NCBI GenBank assembly: GCA_964473365.1
Contig: CAYYOV010000001.1
Coordinates: 123,393-187,392, forward strand
Length of the DNA stretch: 64,000 nucleotides
DNA from: 2-02-FULL-55-14 sp964473365
GTDB lineage: Bacteria > Bacteroidota > Ignavibacteria > UBA10030
Direction: 5' to 3'
Part shown: piece after piece, positions 8,220-16,679 of the stretch
Position numbering within the stretch: position 1 is the stretch's first letter
Layout of the letters: each line of letters opens with the position of its first letter
Made by a program: the position numbers and the translations under genes
The notes under the pieces: generated by a model
The model's input: the letters and a program-made list of their open reading frames with translations, nothing else
Told to the model about the DNA's origin: nothing
Database searches by the model: none

Positions 8220-9718
8220 ACGACGCCGTCAGGGCCCGGATCGCCACCTTCCTTGGCCCGCTGCGAAAATACCGATTCGAGATCCGGCACCTGACGGTCC
8301 TGCTGCTGGTGCTCATCGCGTTTCAGGTCATCGTCCTGTTCCTCAATCAAAGCTCCCTCCACGGCGTCTTCGACCGGACCCAGCAGTGGTACCGCCAGGA
8401 CGCCGCAGAACGGATCGCCAATTTATCTGCCATGTCGCTGGAATTGCTCCTGGAATCGCATCCCACGCAAGAACCGATCAGCGATGATCGGGCGACGCAG
8501 ATCGTCCAGGAGTTCAACATCATCTTCAGCCAGCAATTGCTGGACAAGAACGTGCACAGCATCTGCATCCTCATATCGGGGCCGAGCGGGGTGTCGGTTG
8601 TGGACGACGGACAGCAATTGTTCGACCTGTTCTACCGCTCAACGGATCGTGGACAGACCGACAGCTCCGACCACAGCGAGGCGCTGCAATGGTACCATTC
8701 GCTCGAGGCCCGGCTTCGCCAGGAGGAGCAGATCACGACGGTCGTCGACAATGCCGGGGCGTTCCACGTCTTTGTTCCGTTCGTTCCCCAGGGTGAATAT
8801 GCTGGAGCCGTCTATATGAAAAGCGCTCCGGACCTTTCATTTCTGACCGGCGCGTTGGCGGCGATCAACGACCAGACAGCGCTCGTCTATGCCGGCCTCA
8901 TCTTCATCGGGTTCCTTGGGATGTATTTCATTTCCACGCGAACGCTGCGCGAGCGGAACGACGCACTCCATGCCCTGTTCGACGAGCAGAAACGCCACCT
9001 GGCTGATGAGATCCATCACCAGAAGGAGACCGTCTTTGCCAAGCGGATCTACCACGCGCACCACAAGGCGGAAAAGATCGGCGGCTTCATCAAAGAAGAC
9101 CTGCGGGCTATGACGCCGGAGAATATGGAGCCGATCCGGCACCGGATCGGCAAATATGCCAGCTTCATCGCGCGCGTCATCTACGACATGAAATGGTACG
9201 ACCCGCCCATCCAGACGCTGCGCGGACCGATGTTCTCAACGGATATCAACGACGTCCTGCGGTTCATTGTCGAGAACATCTTCCGGCGTGTGGTGGATGG
9301 TCAGGCGTCCTTCCGGTTCGACCTCGCCCTCGATCCGTCCCTTCCGCGCGTGGCCGTCAACGAATACGTGCTGTGGGAGATCATCGAACCGATTCTGCAG
9401 AACGGACTTGATCATGCGGGTGTGCCCGGGGTTGTCGTGAACGTGAGGACGACGCATGACCCATTGACCCGACGGTCGTCCATCGTGATCGAAGACAACG
9501 GTCGTGGAATCCGATCGGAGCTTCTGTACACAGACGAGCAGGGCATCCAGCAGTTGTTCCTGGAACACGTGAGCGCGGCCGCGCCGGGGACGAAGGAGCA
9601 CTCCGGCTACGGATGCTTCATCGCCCACGAGATCGCCACGCAACGCCTCGGCTGGTCGCTTCGCGCGGAGAACATTCCTGGAAGCGGCGCGCGGTTCACA
9701 TTTACCTTCACTCACTGA
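8216..9718 (+). CDS. Membrane sensor histidine kinase with a divergent phosphoacceptor region
   Basis: The protein has 500 residues and its ATG overlaps the previous stop (ATGA). There are two membrane spans (about 25-43 and 221-240) around a periplasmic domain of about 175 residues that could dock the neighbouring sugar-binding protein. A helical linker with IYHAHHKAEK (about 278-287) follows, then a HATPase domain with N box EPILQNGLDHA (about 391-401), DNGRGI (427-432) and a second glycine box SGYGCF (463-468). A standard H-E/D-x-x-[ST]-P box is not seen. H280, H282 or H283 are the best phosphoacceptor candidates. The HATPase end reads GSGARFTFTF as in normal kinases. It probably phosphorylates the regulator that follows. 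Confidence 0.88.
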   Translation: MNDAVRARIATFLGPLRKYRFEIRHLTVLLLVLIAFQVIVLFLNQSSLHGVFDRTQQWYRQDAAERIANLSAMSLELLLESHPTQEPISDDRATQIVQEFNIIFSQQLLDKNVHSICILISGPSGVSVVDDGQQLFDLFYRSTDRGQTDSSDHSEALQWYHSLEARLRQEEQITTVVDNAGAFHVFVPFVPQGEYAGAVYMKSAPDLSFLTGALAAINDQTALVYAGLIFIGFLGMYFISTRTLRERNDALHALFDEQKRHLADEIHHQKETVFAKRIYHAHHKAEKIGGFIKEDLRAMTPENMEPIRHRIGKYASFIARVIYDMKWYDPPIQTLRGPMFSTDINDVLRFIVENIFRRVVDGQASFRFDLALDPSLPRVAVNEYVLWEIIEPILQNGLDHAGVPGVVVNVRTTHDPLTRRSSIVIEDNGRGIRSELLYTDEQGIQQLFLEHVSAAAPGTKEHSGYGCFIAHEIATQRLGWSLRAENIPGSGARFTFTFTH

Positions 9719-9741
9719 ACTCCCAGCCAACGGTCGCCACG

Positions 9742-11202
9742 ATGCTCGTCAGCCATCCGGTCCGCATCCTGCTCGTTGAAGACGAGGCCTTCGATGTCCG
9801 CCGCGTACGGATGACCCTCCAGCCATTCGCGGAGCAGCTGCAGATCCGTCATGTCGTATCGCATGGAGACACGGCGATCGAGCTCGTCCGCTCGGAAGGG
9901 CACGATCTGGATGTCGTGATCATGGACATGCAGATCGCGGGCGGGATCATGGGCGAAGCGCTGATCCGCGAGATCCGGCGCTGGCAGCCGTCGTTGCCGA
10001 TCATCGTCATCACGAAGATGACGGTCAACATCACGGACTATGAGTTCGCCAACCGCCTGCTCAAAGCGGGGGCCTATTGGTATTGCACAAAGTACCCGAC
10101 AGACATCGAGCACGCCATCTACCAGCCGACCGACTTCATCCTCAGCATCGTCAATGCCGCCGAGCAGCGTCGGTTGCGGCGAGAGCAGGACCGCACCGAG
10201 GGCAAACTTGTGCGGAATGCTGAAGAGATCCTGACCCGCACGCGGCTTGTCGGCGTCTCGACGGCCATCCAGAAAGTTCGTGCTCAGATACGCCAGGTTG
10301 CGTCGACAGATGCGTCTGTCCTTATCAGCGGTGCCTCGGGGACGGGGAAGGAGCTCGTCGCCTCACAGATCCACTATCAGAGCACGCGCAGGCTCGAGAA
10401 CTACGTACCGATCAACTGCGGCAGCATCCCCGACGAACTCGTGGAGAGCGAGCTCTTTGGATATGAAAAGGGGTCATTCACCGGGGCTGACCGGCAGAAA
10501 ATGGGCCTGTTTGAGTCGGGCCACCGCGGGACGATCTTCCTTGACGAGGTTGCCGAACTTCCGCTTCCGGCCCAGGTGAAGCTGCTGCGTGTGTTGCAGG
10601 AAGGGGAGATCGAGAAGATCGGCAGAACAACCCGGACCAAAGTCGATGTGAGGATCATTGCGGCGACGAACAAGGTTCTCCAGACGGAGATCACCGCCGG
10701 GCGCTTCCGCGAGGACCTCTTCTATCGCTTGAATGTGGTCCCGATACACATCCCCTCACTGAAGGACCGCAAGGAGGATGTGCCGGTGCTGTGGGAACAT
10801 TTCGTCCGCCTGATGAGCGCGGACATGGGACTTGTGCCGCCTACGACAGAAGATGGGGCTTTCCAGGTCCTGGCGACGTACGCATGGCCTGGTAATGTGC
10901 GGGAACTGAAGAACGTCGTGCAGCGATTATTGCTGATGGGTGAGACGGCGATCAGTGCCGACACGGTTTCCGAATACTTGTCGCTGGCCCCTCCGATCCC
11001 GCCGGCAGACAGCCCACATAGTATCGCTTTTAGCACGAGCAGCGATCTCCTGCCGTTGAGGGAAATGGAGCGCCTCTTTCGTCTCCGCTATTTCCAGTTT
11101 GTGCGCTCACATTCGTCGTCCGATGCTGAGGCGGCGAAGAAGCTCGGTCTGGCTCCTCCGAACTATCATCGGATGAGCAAGGACCTGGGCCTCAAGGAGT
11201 GA
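9742..11202 (+). CDS. NtrC-family sigma54-dependent response regulator
   Basis: The product has 486 residues from the ATG at 9742; upstream codons in frame overlap the kinase and are not needed. The receiver domain (1-130) has the acidic pair E13/D14, phosphoacceptor D62 in VIMDMQ, T91 and K117. The AAA+ domain has Walker A GASGTGKE (197-204), ESELFGYEKG and the sigma54-contact loop GSFTGA (244-249, a common variant of GAFTGA), and Walker B in GTIFLDE. The C-terminus holds a Fis-type helix-turn-helix (EAAKKLGLAPPNYHRM). It should activate sigma54 promoters in response to the linked kinase. Position next to the glucan locus suggests control of those genes. Confidence 0.93.
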   Translation: MLVSHPVRILLVEDEAFDVRRVRMTLQPFAEQLQIRHVVSHGDTAIELVRSEGHDLDVVIMDMQIAGGIMGEALIREIRRWQPSLPIIVITKMTVNITDYEFANRLLKAGAYWYCTKYPTDIEHAIYQPTDFILSIVNAAEQRRLRREQDRTEGKLVRNAEEILTRTRLVGVSTAIQKVRAQIRQVASTDASVLISGASGTGKELVASQIHYQSTRRLENYVPINCGSIPDELVESELFGYEKGSFTGADRQKMGLFESGHRGTIFLDEVAELPLPAQVKLLRVLQEGEIEKIGRTTRTKVDVRIIAATNKVLQTEITAGRFREDLFYRLNVVPIHIPSLKDRKEDVPVLWEHFVRLMSADMGLVPPTTEDGAFQVLATYAWPGNVRELKNVVQRLLLMGETAISADTVSEYLSLAPPIPPADSPHSIAFSTSSDLLPLREMERLFRLRYFQFVRSHSSSDAEAAKKLGLAPPNYHRMSKDLGLKE

Positions 11203-11312
11203 TCTTCATCTTGTGTTGACCCGCCTTTCCGCCCCGCTCTATTTGTACTAGGCACCCCCTTCTCCTGCTCCGCCAGACCAGAATCCGGGCAAAACGGCTA
11301 TCGGTCGCCTTC

Positions 11313-11364
11313 TTCCCATTGTTGGGAACAAGAATCGGCGTTATTGTTCCGATAAGATTATCGG
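11313..11364. promoter_or_regulatory. Cluster of three overlapping inverted repeats, candidate activator-binding sites
   Basis: TTCCCA-TTGT-TGGGAA (11313-11328), GGAACAA-N12-TTGTTCC (11325-11350) and CCGATA-AGAT-TATCGG (11349-11364) sit end to end. They lie about 80-130 bases upstream of the start expected from the sigma54-like element at 11417, which is where enhancer sites for NtrC-type regulators usually lie. None is followed by a T-run, so terminators are unlikely. Binding by the adjacent regulator is an inference. Confidence 0.45.
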
Positions 11365-11416
11365 GCCTCCGATCAACGAATATCCATTTTTTCCACAGGA
11401 AGGGTGCTTCTTTCTA

Positions 11417-11431
11417 TGGTACGAAGATTGA
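11417..11431 (+). promoter_or_regulatory. Near-consensus sigma54 (-24/-12) promoter
   Basis: TGGTACG then TTGA, with GG and G placed as in the sigma54 consensus (TGGCACG-N4-TTGC). The last base is A where C is usual, and one further mismatch lies in the -24 half. Transcription would start near 11443, giving a leader of about 100 bases before the glycan-binding gene. The adjacent NtrC-type regulator makes such a promoter expected. Confidence 0.35.
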
Positions 11432-11542
11432 GTGATCTGCCACGTCTTGGGAGTGCTCCGGGCTGTCGGTCGTTCTGGGCTTTGTGCGCTCCTGGCAGTC
11501 ACTACGTCTTTCAATCCTTCACAGTCCCAAAGGAGACCGCGT

Positions 11543-13878
11543 ATGCGGATGCTACAGTTCCTACTGGTGATCATGGTTCTGGTAGCGGTCCCGGCGTACA
11601 GCCAGACCGTCATCGAATCCTTTGATACACCGAAGCCCGATACGACATTTGCGTTGGCGTCGGAAGGTTCCCCCACATACATCCGTATGACGCAAGATCT
11701 TGCGGACAAGCAGGAGGGGATAGCTTCGACGAACATTCGCACCTCTATCGGCGCGTTTCACGGATGGGGTTCCTTCTCACAGATCGAGTCGAAGTGGCCC
11801 GCCGGAACGGTGGTGGACATCAGCATCAGCGACTCCGTCAGCATTTGGATCAAGGTCACCGAAGCGCCGAAGATCCCGGCGAACATGGTGATGCGCATCC
11901 ATTTGATCGATTCAACGGCGGGCGAGCCGCGTGAAGATTGGTTGTATGAGAACGGCACGATCCTCGATGCTGTTTCAGGTTGGGTGAACCTGAAGATCCC
12001 GCTCACCGAGCGCGTGTCGGACGGTACGACGATCCCCAGCGACGCCGGTTTCGTGTATGCTCCGACCGGCTGGGGTGGCTTTACATACAACAACAAGAAG
12101 TTCGACCGCAACAAGATCGTCGGATGGAAGATCGCGTTCGTCACCTCTGGTTGGAATCCGAGTGCCAACCTTCCGGCGGACTCGCTTGAGTTCAAGCTGG
12201 ACGGTTTCCAGCGTTTCGGTCTGCGGGCTGTGCCGGCGGTGCTGTTCAATGGCCGCGACTATTCGGCGAATATTACCAATGCTTGGTCCTGGGGTCAGTC
12301 GGCCGTGGGCATCGAATTGAACGCAGGTCCACTGCCGAAGACCAACGCGATCAAGTGGACGCAGGGGAACGAATGGGGCAACGGCTGGACGGGGATGGGA
12401 TTTGACATCAGTCCTGCGTTCAACCTCGCCGGTGGTTGGGTGAAGGACAGCCTGAAGTTCCAGATGAAGGCGGAAGCGGGCGTGGGTGCTCTGCGCGTGC
12501 AGTTCGAATCGCCGAAGCTCGGTGATCCGGCCGCGAAGGGGAAGGTCGGCAAGGTCTTCACGCCGACGGCGGATGGCTCGTGGCATAAATACGTCATGGC
12601 GCTCAAGGACCTGACGATGCAGGACAACGCTCCCGGCTTTGACTCGTCGAACGTCAACACGTTCGGCATCATGGCGGAAGCGTCGGGCGTGGCTGGTAAG
12701 GTCATCTACATCACTGACCTGTGGACCGGTTCTCCCGAGTTCGATGTCATTCCGCCGGATGCGCCGGGGAACCTGGCCGGCGCGGGTACGGGCTATGTCA
12801 ACCTGATCACGTGGAACGATGTCCCGAATGAACCGGGCATCCGGTACAACGTATACTTTGCTGATCATGCGTGGACGGCGTANNNNNNNNNNNNNNNNNN
12901 NNNNNNNNNNNNNNNNNNNNNNNNNNNNNNNNNNNNNNNNNNNNNNNNNNNNNNNNNNNNNNNNNNNNNNNNNNNNNNNNNNTGTCGACGGTCACCGGAA
13001 CGGCCCACGCCGTGCCGAACTTCCCGATCACGGACGACAACGATCTTTCCGCGCGTGCGTTTGTGGCCATGGATGCGACGTACCTCTATGTCGCATTCGA
13101 CGTTGTCGACGACATCGTGCTGGCGGCAACCACGGGGAATGACTACGAGCAGGACTGCCCGGATATCTTCATCGGTCTCTACGACTGGCGCGGCAAACGG
13201 CACTCGGCGTACCAGCGCGGAGCCAAGCCGGATTATCATCTGCGGTTCTCACGCCACCGTATCTGGATCGATAACGGCGGCGTCCGGATCGATACGATCA
13301 GCGCAAACTACGCGTGGACGGAGAAGCTCCTGTCTCCTGGATACGTCGTCGAAGCGCGCATCCCCTGGGCTACGCTTGCCACGAAGCTGACGGGCAATGA
13401 TGTCGTCTTCTCGCCTGTCGAAGGCATGCGCATCCCGATCGATTTCGCGATCAACGACCGCGATTCAGACGTCCGCAACGGGATCCTCGTCTACTCGACG
13501 CTGTCGAACGACGATTCGTACAAGGCCCCGTTCTACTGGTCGTACACGTGGATCGGCGCAAAGTCGAGTCCGACCTCTGTCGAACAGATCAGCGACGTTG
13601 CGACGTCGTTTGAACTGGGCCAGAACTATCCGAATCCGTTCAACCCCTCCACGGAGATCCGGTACAGCGTCCCTACGTCAGGGCCGGTGTCGTTGCGGGT
13701 CTATGACATGATGGGTCGTGAGGTTGAGACCCTTGTCGACCGCACAATGGAAGCGGGTTCGTATCTCGTGACCTTCAATGCTGACCGGTCGGCCCGTGCC
13801 TTGGCCACCGGCGTCTACTTCCTCCGGCTCGACGCGGGTAACCACACCGCGATCCGGAAGATGCTGTTGGTGAAGTGA
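11543..13878 (+). CDS. Secreted multi-domain glycan-binding protein with type IX sorting domain (interrupted by assembly gap)
   Basis: The start at 11543 has AAAGGAGA six bases upstream and gives a signal peptide ending in AYSQ. Two beta-sandwich domains resembling CBM11/galactose-binding modules follow (about residues 22-235 and 236-410), each with the ESFD or FNGRDYS opening and a DGF or TDLW closing strand. A fibronectin-type start (PPDAPGNL) then runs into the 100-N gap at 12883-12982. After the gap comes a CBM9-like domain (ARAFVAMDATYLYVAFDV) and a C-terminal sorting domain starting NYPNPFNP and ending MLLVK. No catalytic motif is seen. The frames on the two sides differ by the nominal gap length only, so one gene is likely. 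It probably captures beta-glucan at the cell surface for the TonB receptor that follows. Confidence 0.75.
12883..12982. other. Assembly gap of 100 N inside the glycan-binding gene
   Basis: This is a run of 100 N. The flanks show no shared sequence. The missing part should encode the rest of the fibronectin-type domain and the start of the CBM9-like domain, so the real gap length is probably not 100. Confidence 0.95.
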
Positions 13879-13888
13879 CCATCCTGGA

Positions 13889-13919
13889 AAGGGGCGCACC
13901 TCGGTGCGCCCCTTCCTTT
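13889..13919 (+). terminator. Intrinsic terminator after the glycan-binding gene
   Basis: AAGGGGCGCAC (13889-13899), loop CTCG, GTGCGCCCCTT (13904-13914), then CCTTTTC: an 11-bp perfect stem 11 bases after the stop codon. A GTG at 13904 lies inside this hairpin and is therefore not the start of the next gene. Confidence 0.85.
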
Positions 13920-13933
13920 TCCCGGCCGAACCC

Positions 13934-16657
13934 ATGAATGCTCTTCTACGACCCTCCACGCACGGCGGACGTGTCGCTCGTCTGCTCTGCATGTTCCTGT
14001 TGCTCTCCGGGTTGATGCTCGCCGGCACGACCGGTAAGATCGCCGGTACGATCACCGACGCCACGACCGGCGAGCCGCTGATCGGCGCCAACGTCCAGCT
14101 GGTCGGGACGACGCTGGGGACGACGACAGACGTCGACGGCTACTTCACGATCAACAACATCCCCCCGGGGATGTACCAGGTGGTCGTGAGCTACGTCGGC
14201 TACCGTCGGACGACCGTGACGAACATTCAGGTGCGCATCGATCAGACGACGCGCGTCGATGCGAAGCTGCAGTCGGAGGCGATCGAGGGAGAAGAGGTCA
14301 TCGTACGGGCCGAGCGTCCGCTCGTTCAAAAGGACCTGACGTCGAGCTCGGTGACGATCTCGGCAGACGACCTGAAACGCATCCCCACGGAGAATCTCAG
14401 CCAGGTCGTGAACATCCAGGCCGGGGTTGTCGGCGGGCATTTTCGCGGCGGGCGGTCGAATGAAGTGGCCTACCTGATCGACGGCGTGTCCGTCGTCGAT
14501 CCGTTCAATGGACAGATGAGCGTTCAGGTGGATAACACGACCATCCGGGAAATGGAAGTGATCAGCGGCACGTTCAATGCCGAATACGGGCAGGCAATGT
14601 CAGGTGTGGTCAATATCGTCACGCAGGACGGCGCTCCCGAATTTCACGGTTCGTTATCGGCGTATGCCGGTGACTACGTGACGTCGCATCAGAGTACGTT
14701 CATGAATCTGCGGACGATCGAGCCGATGAGGACGGCCAACATTCAGGGGAGCCTGAGCGGCCCTCTGGTTGCCGGCGTGTCGTTCTTCGGAAGCATGCGC
14801 TCGTATCAGGACGACGGATATCTGTTCGGCAAGCGGACCTTCAATACTACGGATCGGGCGCCCTACATACTCCGCGACCCGCTTGGGAATTCGATCCTCG
14901 GGCCGGACGGGCAGGCCATCTATGTGCATACCAACACGGGGGACGGTGCGTACGTGCCGATGAACCCGACGAAGCGTCTCACCGCCAACGGAAAATTGTC
15001 ATACAGCCTGGGCTACCTGAAATTCAGCGGCAGCCTGTTGTGGGAGGACCACTGGAACAAGTACTACGATCATGGATTCTCCCGGACGCCTGATGGGATC
15101 ATGAATCATTACCGGACGAACTGGGTGTCGTCGTTCCAGGTGACACATTCGCCGACCGCCAACACGTACCAGACGTTCAAGGCGTCGTACAATCAGTTCG
15201 ACTACAAGGGGTACGTGTACGAAAACGAGCTTGATCCGAAGTACGTCGACCCGTCGCAAGGCACGCCGATCTCGAATTACACGTTCCGCTCAGGCGGGAA
15301 CAATCCGGACAGATACGATCGTCACACGCGCTCATGGATCGCCCAGTGGGCGCTCTCATCGCAGCTCGATGCCCACCACAAGGTCGGCGTCGGCGTCGAG
15401 GGCCGTCGGCACGAGATCTACAACCATTGGAAGACGATCCTCAATCGCAATACGGTGGTCGCTGACAGCACGGGCGCCCTTCTGTTCGAAATCGGCTACC
15501 CGGACGTCGGGACCTCGGGCCACACCTTGTACTACAAAGAACCGTACGAGTTCTCGGCCTACGTGCAGGACAAGATCGAATACGACATCATGATCATCAA
15601 TGCGGGGGTGCGGGTAGACTATTTCAACCCGAACTCATCGTACCCGCTCGACCTGCGGAACCCCTCGGGCAATCCGGAATTCCCCGGCGCTGGCCTCTTG
15701 AAGAAGACCACGCCAAAAGTCCAGGTCAGCCCGCGACTCGGCGTGTCGTTCCCGATCACTGATGAAGGGATCATCCACTTCTCCTACGGTCATTTCTTCC
15801 AGATCCCGAGCTTCGAAAACCTGTACCTGAACTCGAACTACCTCGTCAACCAAGGCGACAATCTGTCGAGCGTCCTCGGTAATCCCGACCTGGAGGCGCA
15901 ACGGACGGTGATGTACGAGCTGGGACTGCAGCAAGTCCTGTTCGGTCAAGTTGGACTCGACTTCACTGTCTACTATCGCGACATCCGCAATCTGCTCGGC
16001 ATGGAGATCAAGAGCACGTACGAGGGATTTCGGTTCTCGCGGTTCATCAATCGTGATTATGCGAACGTGAAGGGCTTCATCGTGAGCGTCGAACGTCGGT
16101 TCCTCGACGGGTTCAGTCTTCGGGCCGATTACACATATCAGATCGCTGAGGGCAACGCGTCAGACCCGTATGCCGTGTACTACAACAACCAGACCGACCC
16201 GCCGACCGAGACGAATAAGAAGGTGGTGCCGCTCGATTGGGACCAGCGTTCGACGCTGAACGTCTCCATGACCGTGGGCGACCCGGGAGATTGGACTGTC
16301 GGCCTTATCGCGCAGTATGGGAACGGCTTCCCGTACACGGAGGATGTCCGCGTGTCGAACGGGCTTCGGTTCGAAAACGGCGGGATCAAGCCGACGACCT
16401 TCAACGTTGACCTGCGCGCTGAAAAGACCGTGTCGTTCGGTCCCGTCGACTTCACGGTCTTCGCTCTTGTCTACAATCTGCTTGACACAAAGAATGAGTA
16501 CGGCGTCGACGCCGCGAGCGGACGTTCGAACATCGACCTCTATACGTATCTTGCCGGCCCGATCATCGGCCTGAACACGCTTGATGAATATGTCAACAAC
16601 CCGGCCTCGTTCTCGGCGCCCCGCCAGGTGCGGTTGGGTGTCACGTGGAATTTCTGA
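13934..16657 (+). CDS. TonB-dependent outer-membrane receptor with CarboxypepD_reg domain
   Basis: The protein has 907 residues from the ATG at 13934. A signal peptide ends near residue 31, followed by a CarboxypepD_reg-like domain (GKIAGTITDATTGEPLIGAN), a plug domain with YLIDGVSVVDPFNG and EYGQAMSGVVNIVT, and a long beta-barrel that ends in aromatic F (GVTWNF). This is the SusC-like architecture for energised uptake of large ligands through the outer membrane. There is no SusD homologue beside it. The partner genes are a 1142-residue surface protein and a PorV-like porin. The position between the glycan-binding gene and the glycosidases suggests import of beta-glucan oligosaccharides. Confidence 0.92.
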   Translation: MNALLRPSTHGGRVARLLCMFLLLSGLMLAGTTGKIAGTITDATTGEPLIGANVQLVGTTLGTTTDVDGYFTINNIPPGMYQVVVSYVGYRRTTVTNIQVRIDQTTRVDAKLQSEAIEGEEVIVRAERPLVQKDLTSSSVTISADDLKRIPTENLSQVVNIQAGVVGGHFRGGRSNEVAYLIDGVSVVDPFNGQMSVQVDNTTIREMEVISGTFNAEYGQAMSGVVNIVTQDGAPEFHGSLSAYAGDYVTSHQSTFMNLRTIEPMRTANIQGSLSGPLVAGVSFFGSMRSYQDDGYLFGKRTFNTTDRAPYILRDPLGNSILGPDGQAIYVHTNTGDGAYVPMNPTKRLTANGKLSYSLGYLKFSGSLLWEDHWNKYYDHGFSRTPDGIMNHYRTNWVSSFQVTHSPTANTYQTFKASYNQFDYKGYVYENELDPKYVDPSQGTPISNYTFRSGGNNPDRYDRHTRSWIAQWALSSQLDAHHKVGVGVEGRRHEIYNHWKTILNRNTVVADSTGALLFEIGYPDVGTSGHTLYYKEPYEFSAYVQDKIEYDIMIINAGVRVDYFNPNSSYPLDLRNPSGNPEFPGAGLLKKTTPKVQVSPRLGVSFPITDEGIIHFSYGHFFQIPSFENLYLNSNYLVNQGDNLSSVLGNPDLEAQRTVMYELGLQQVLFGQVGLDFTVYYRDIRNLLGMEIKSTYEGFRFSRFINRDYANVKGFIVSVERRFLDGFSLRADYTYQIAEGNASDPYAVYYNNQTDPPTETNKKVVPLDWDQRSTLNVSMTVGDPGDWTVGLIAQYGNGFPYTEDVRVSNGLRFENGGIKPTTFNVDLRAEKTVSFGPVDFTVFALVYNLLDTKNEYGVDAASGRSNIDLYTYLAGPIIGLNTLDEYVNNPASFSAPRQVRLGVTWNF

Positions 16658-16679
16658 TCTGCACGCCCAGGAGCTGACT

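Larger units (their letters stand above)
11203..11542. other. Regulatory leader between the NtrC regulator and the glycan-binding gene
   Basis: There are 340 bases without a supported gene. A codon-open frame from 11432 exists, but the ribosome site AAAGGAGA at 11529 places the real start at 11543. The stretch holds a weak sigma70-like pair (TTGACC at 11216 and TATTTG at 11240, 18-base spacer), three overlapping inverted repeats at 11313-11364 and a near-consensus sigma54 site at 11417-11431, both listed separately. Confidence 0.6.

Noticed and set aside
11432..11542. Longer N-terminus of the glycan-binding protein
   Set aside because: A strong ribosome site and signal peptide at 11543 make the upstream codons leader sequence.
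13904..13933. GTG start 30 bases upstream of the TonB receptor ATG
   Set aside because: The codon lies inside the arm of a terminator hairpin that ends the previous gene; the ATG at 13934 is the plausible start.
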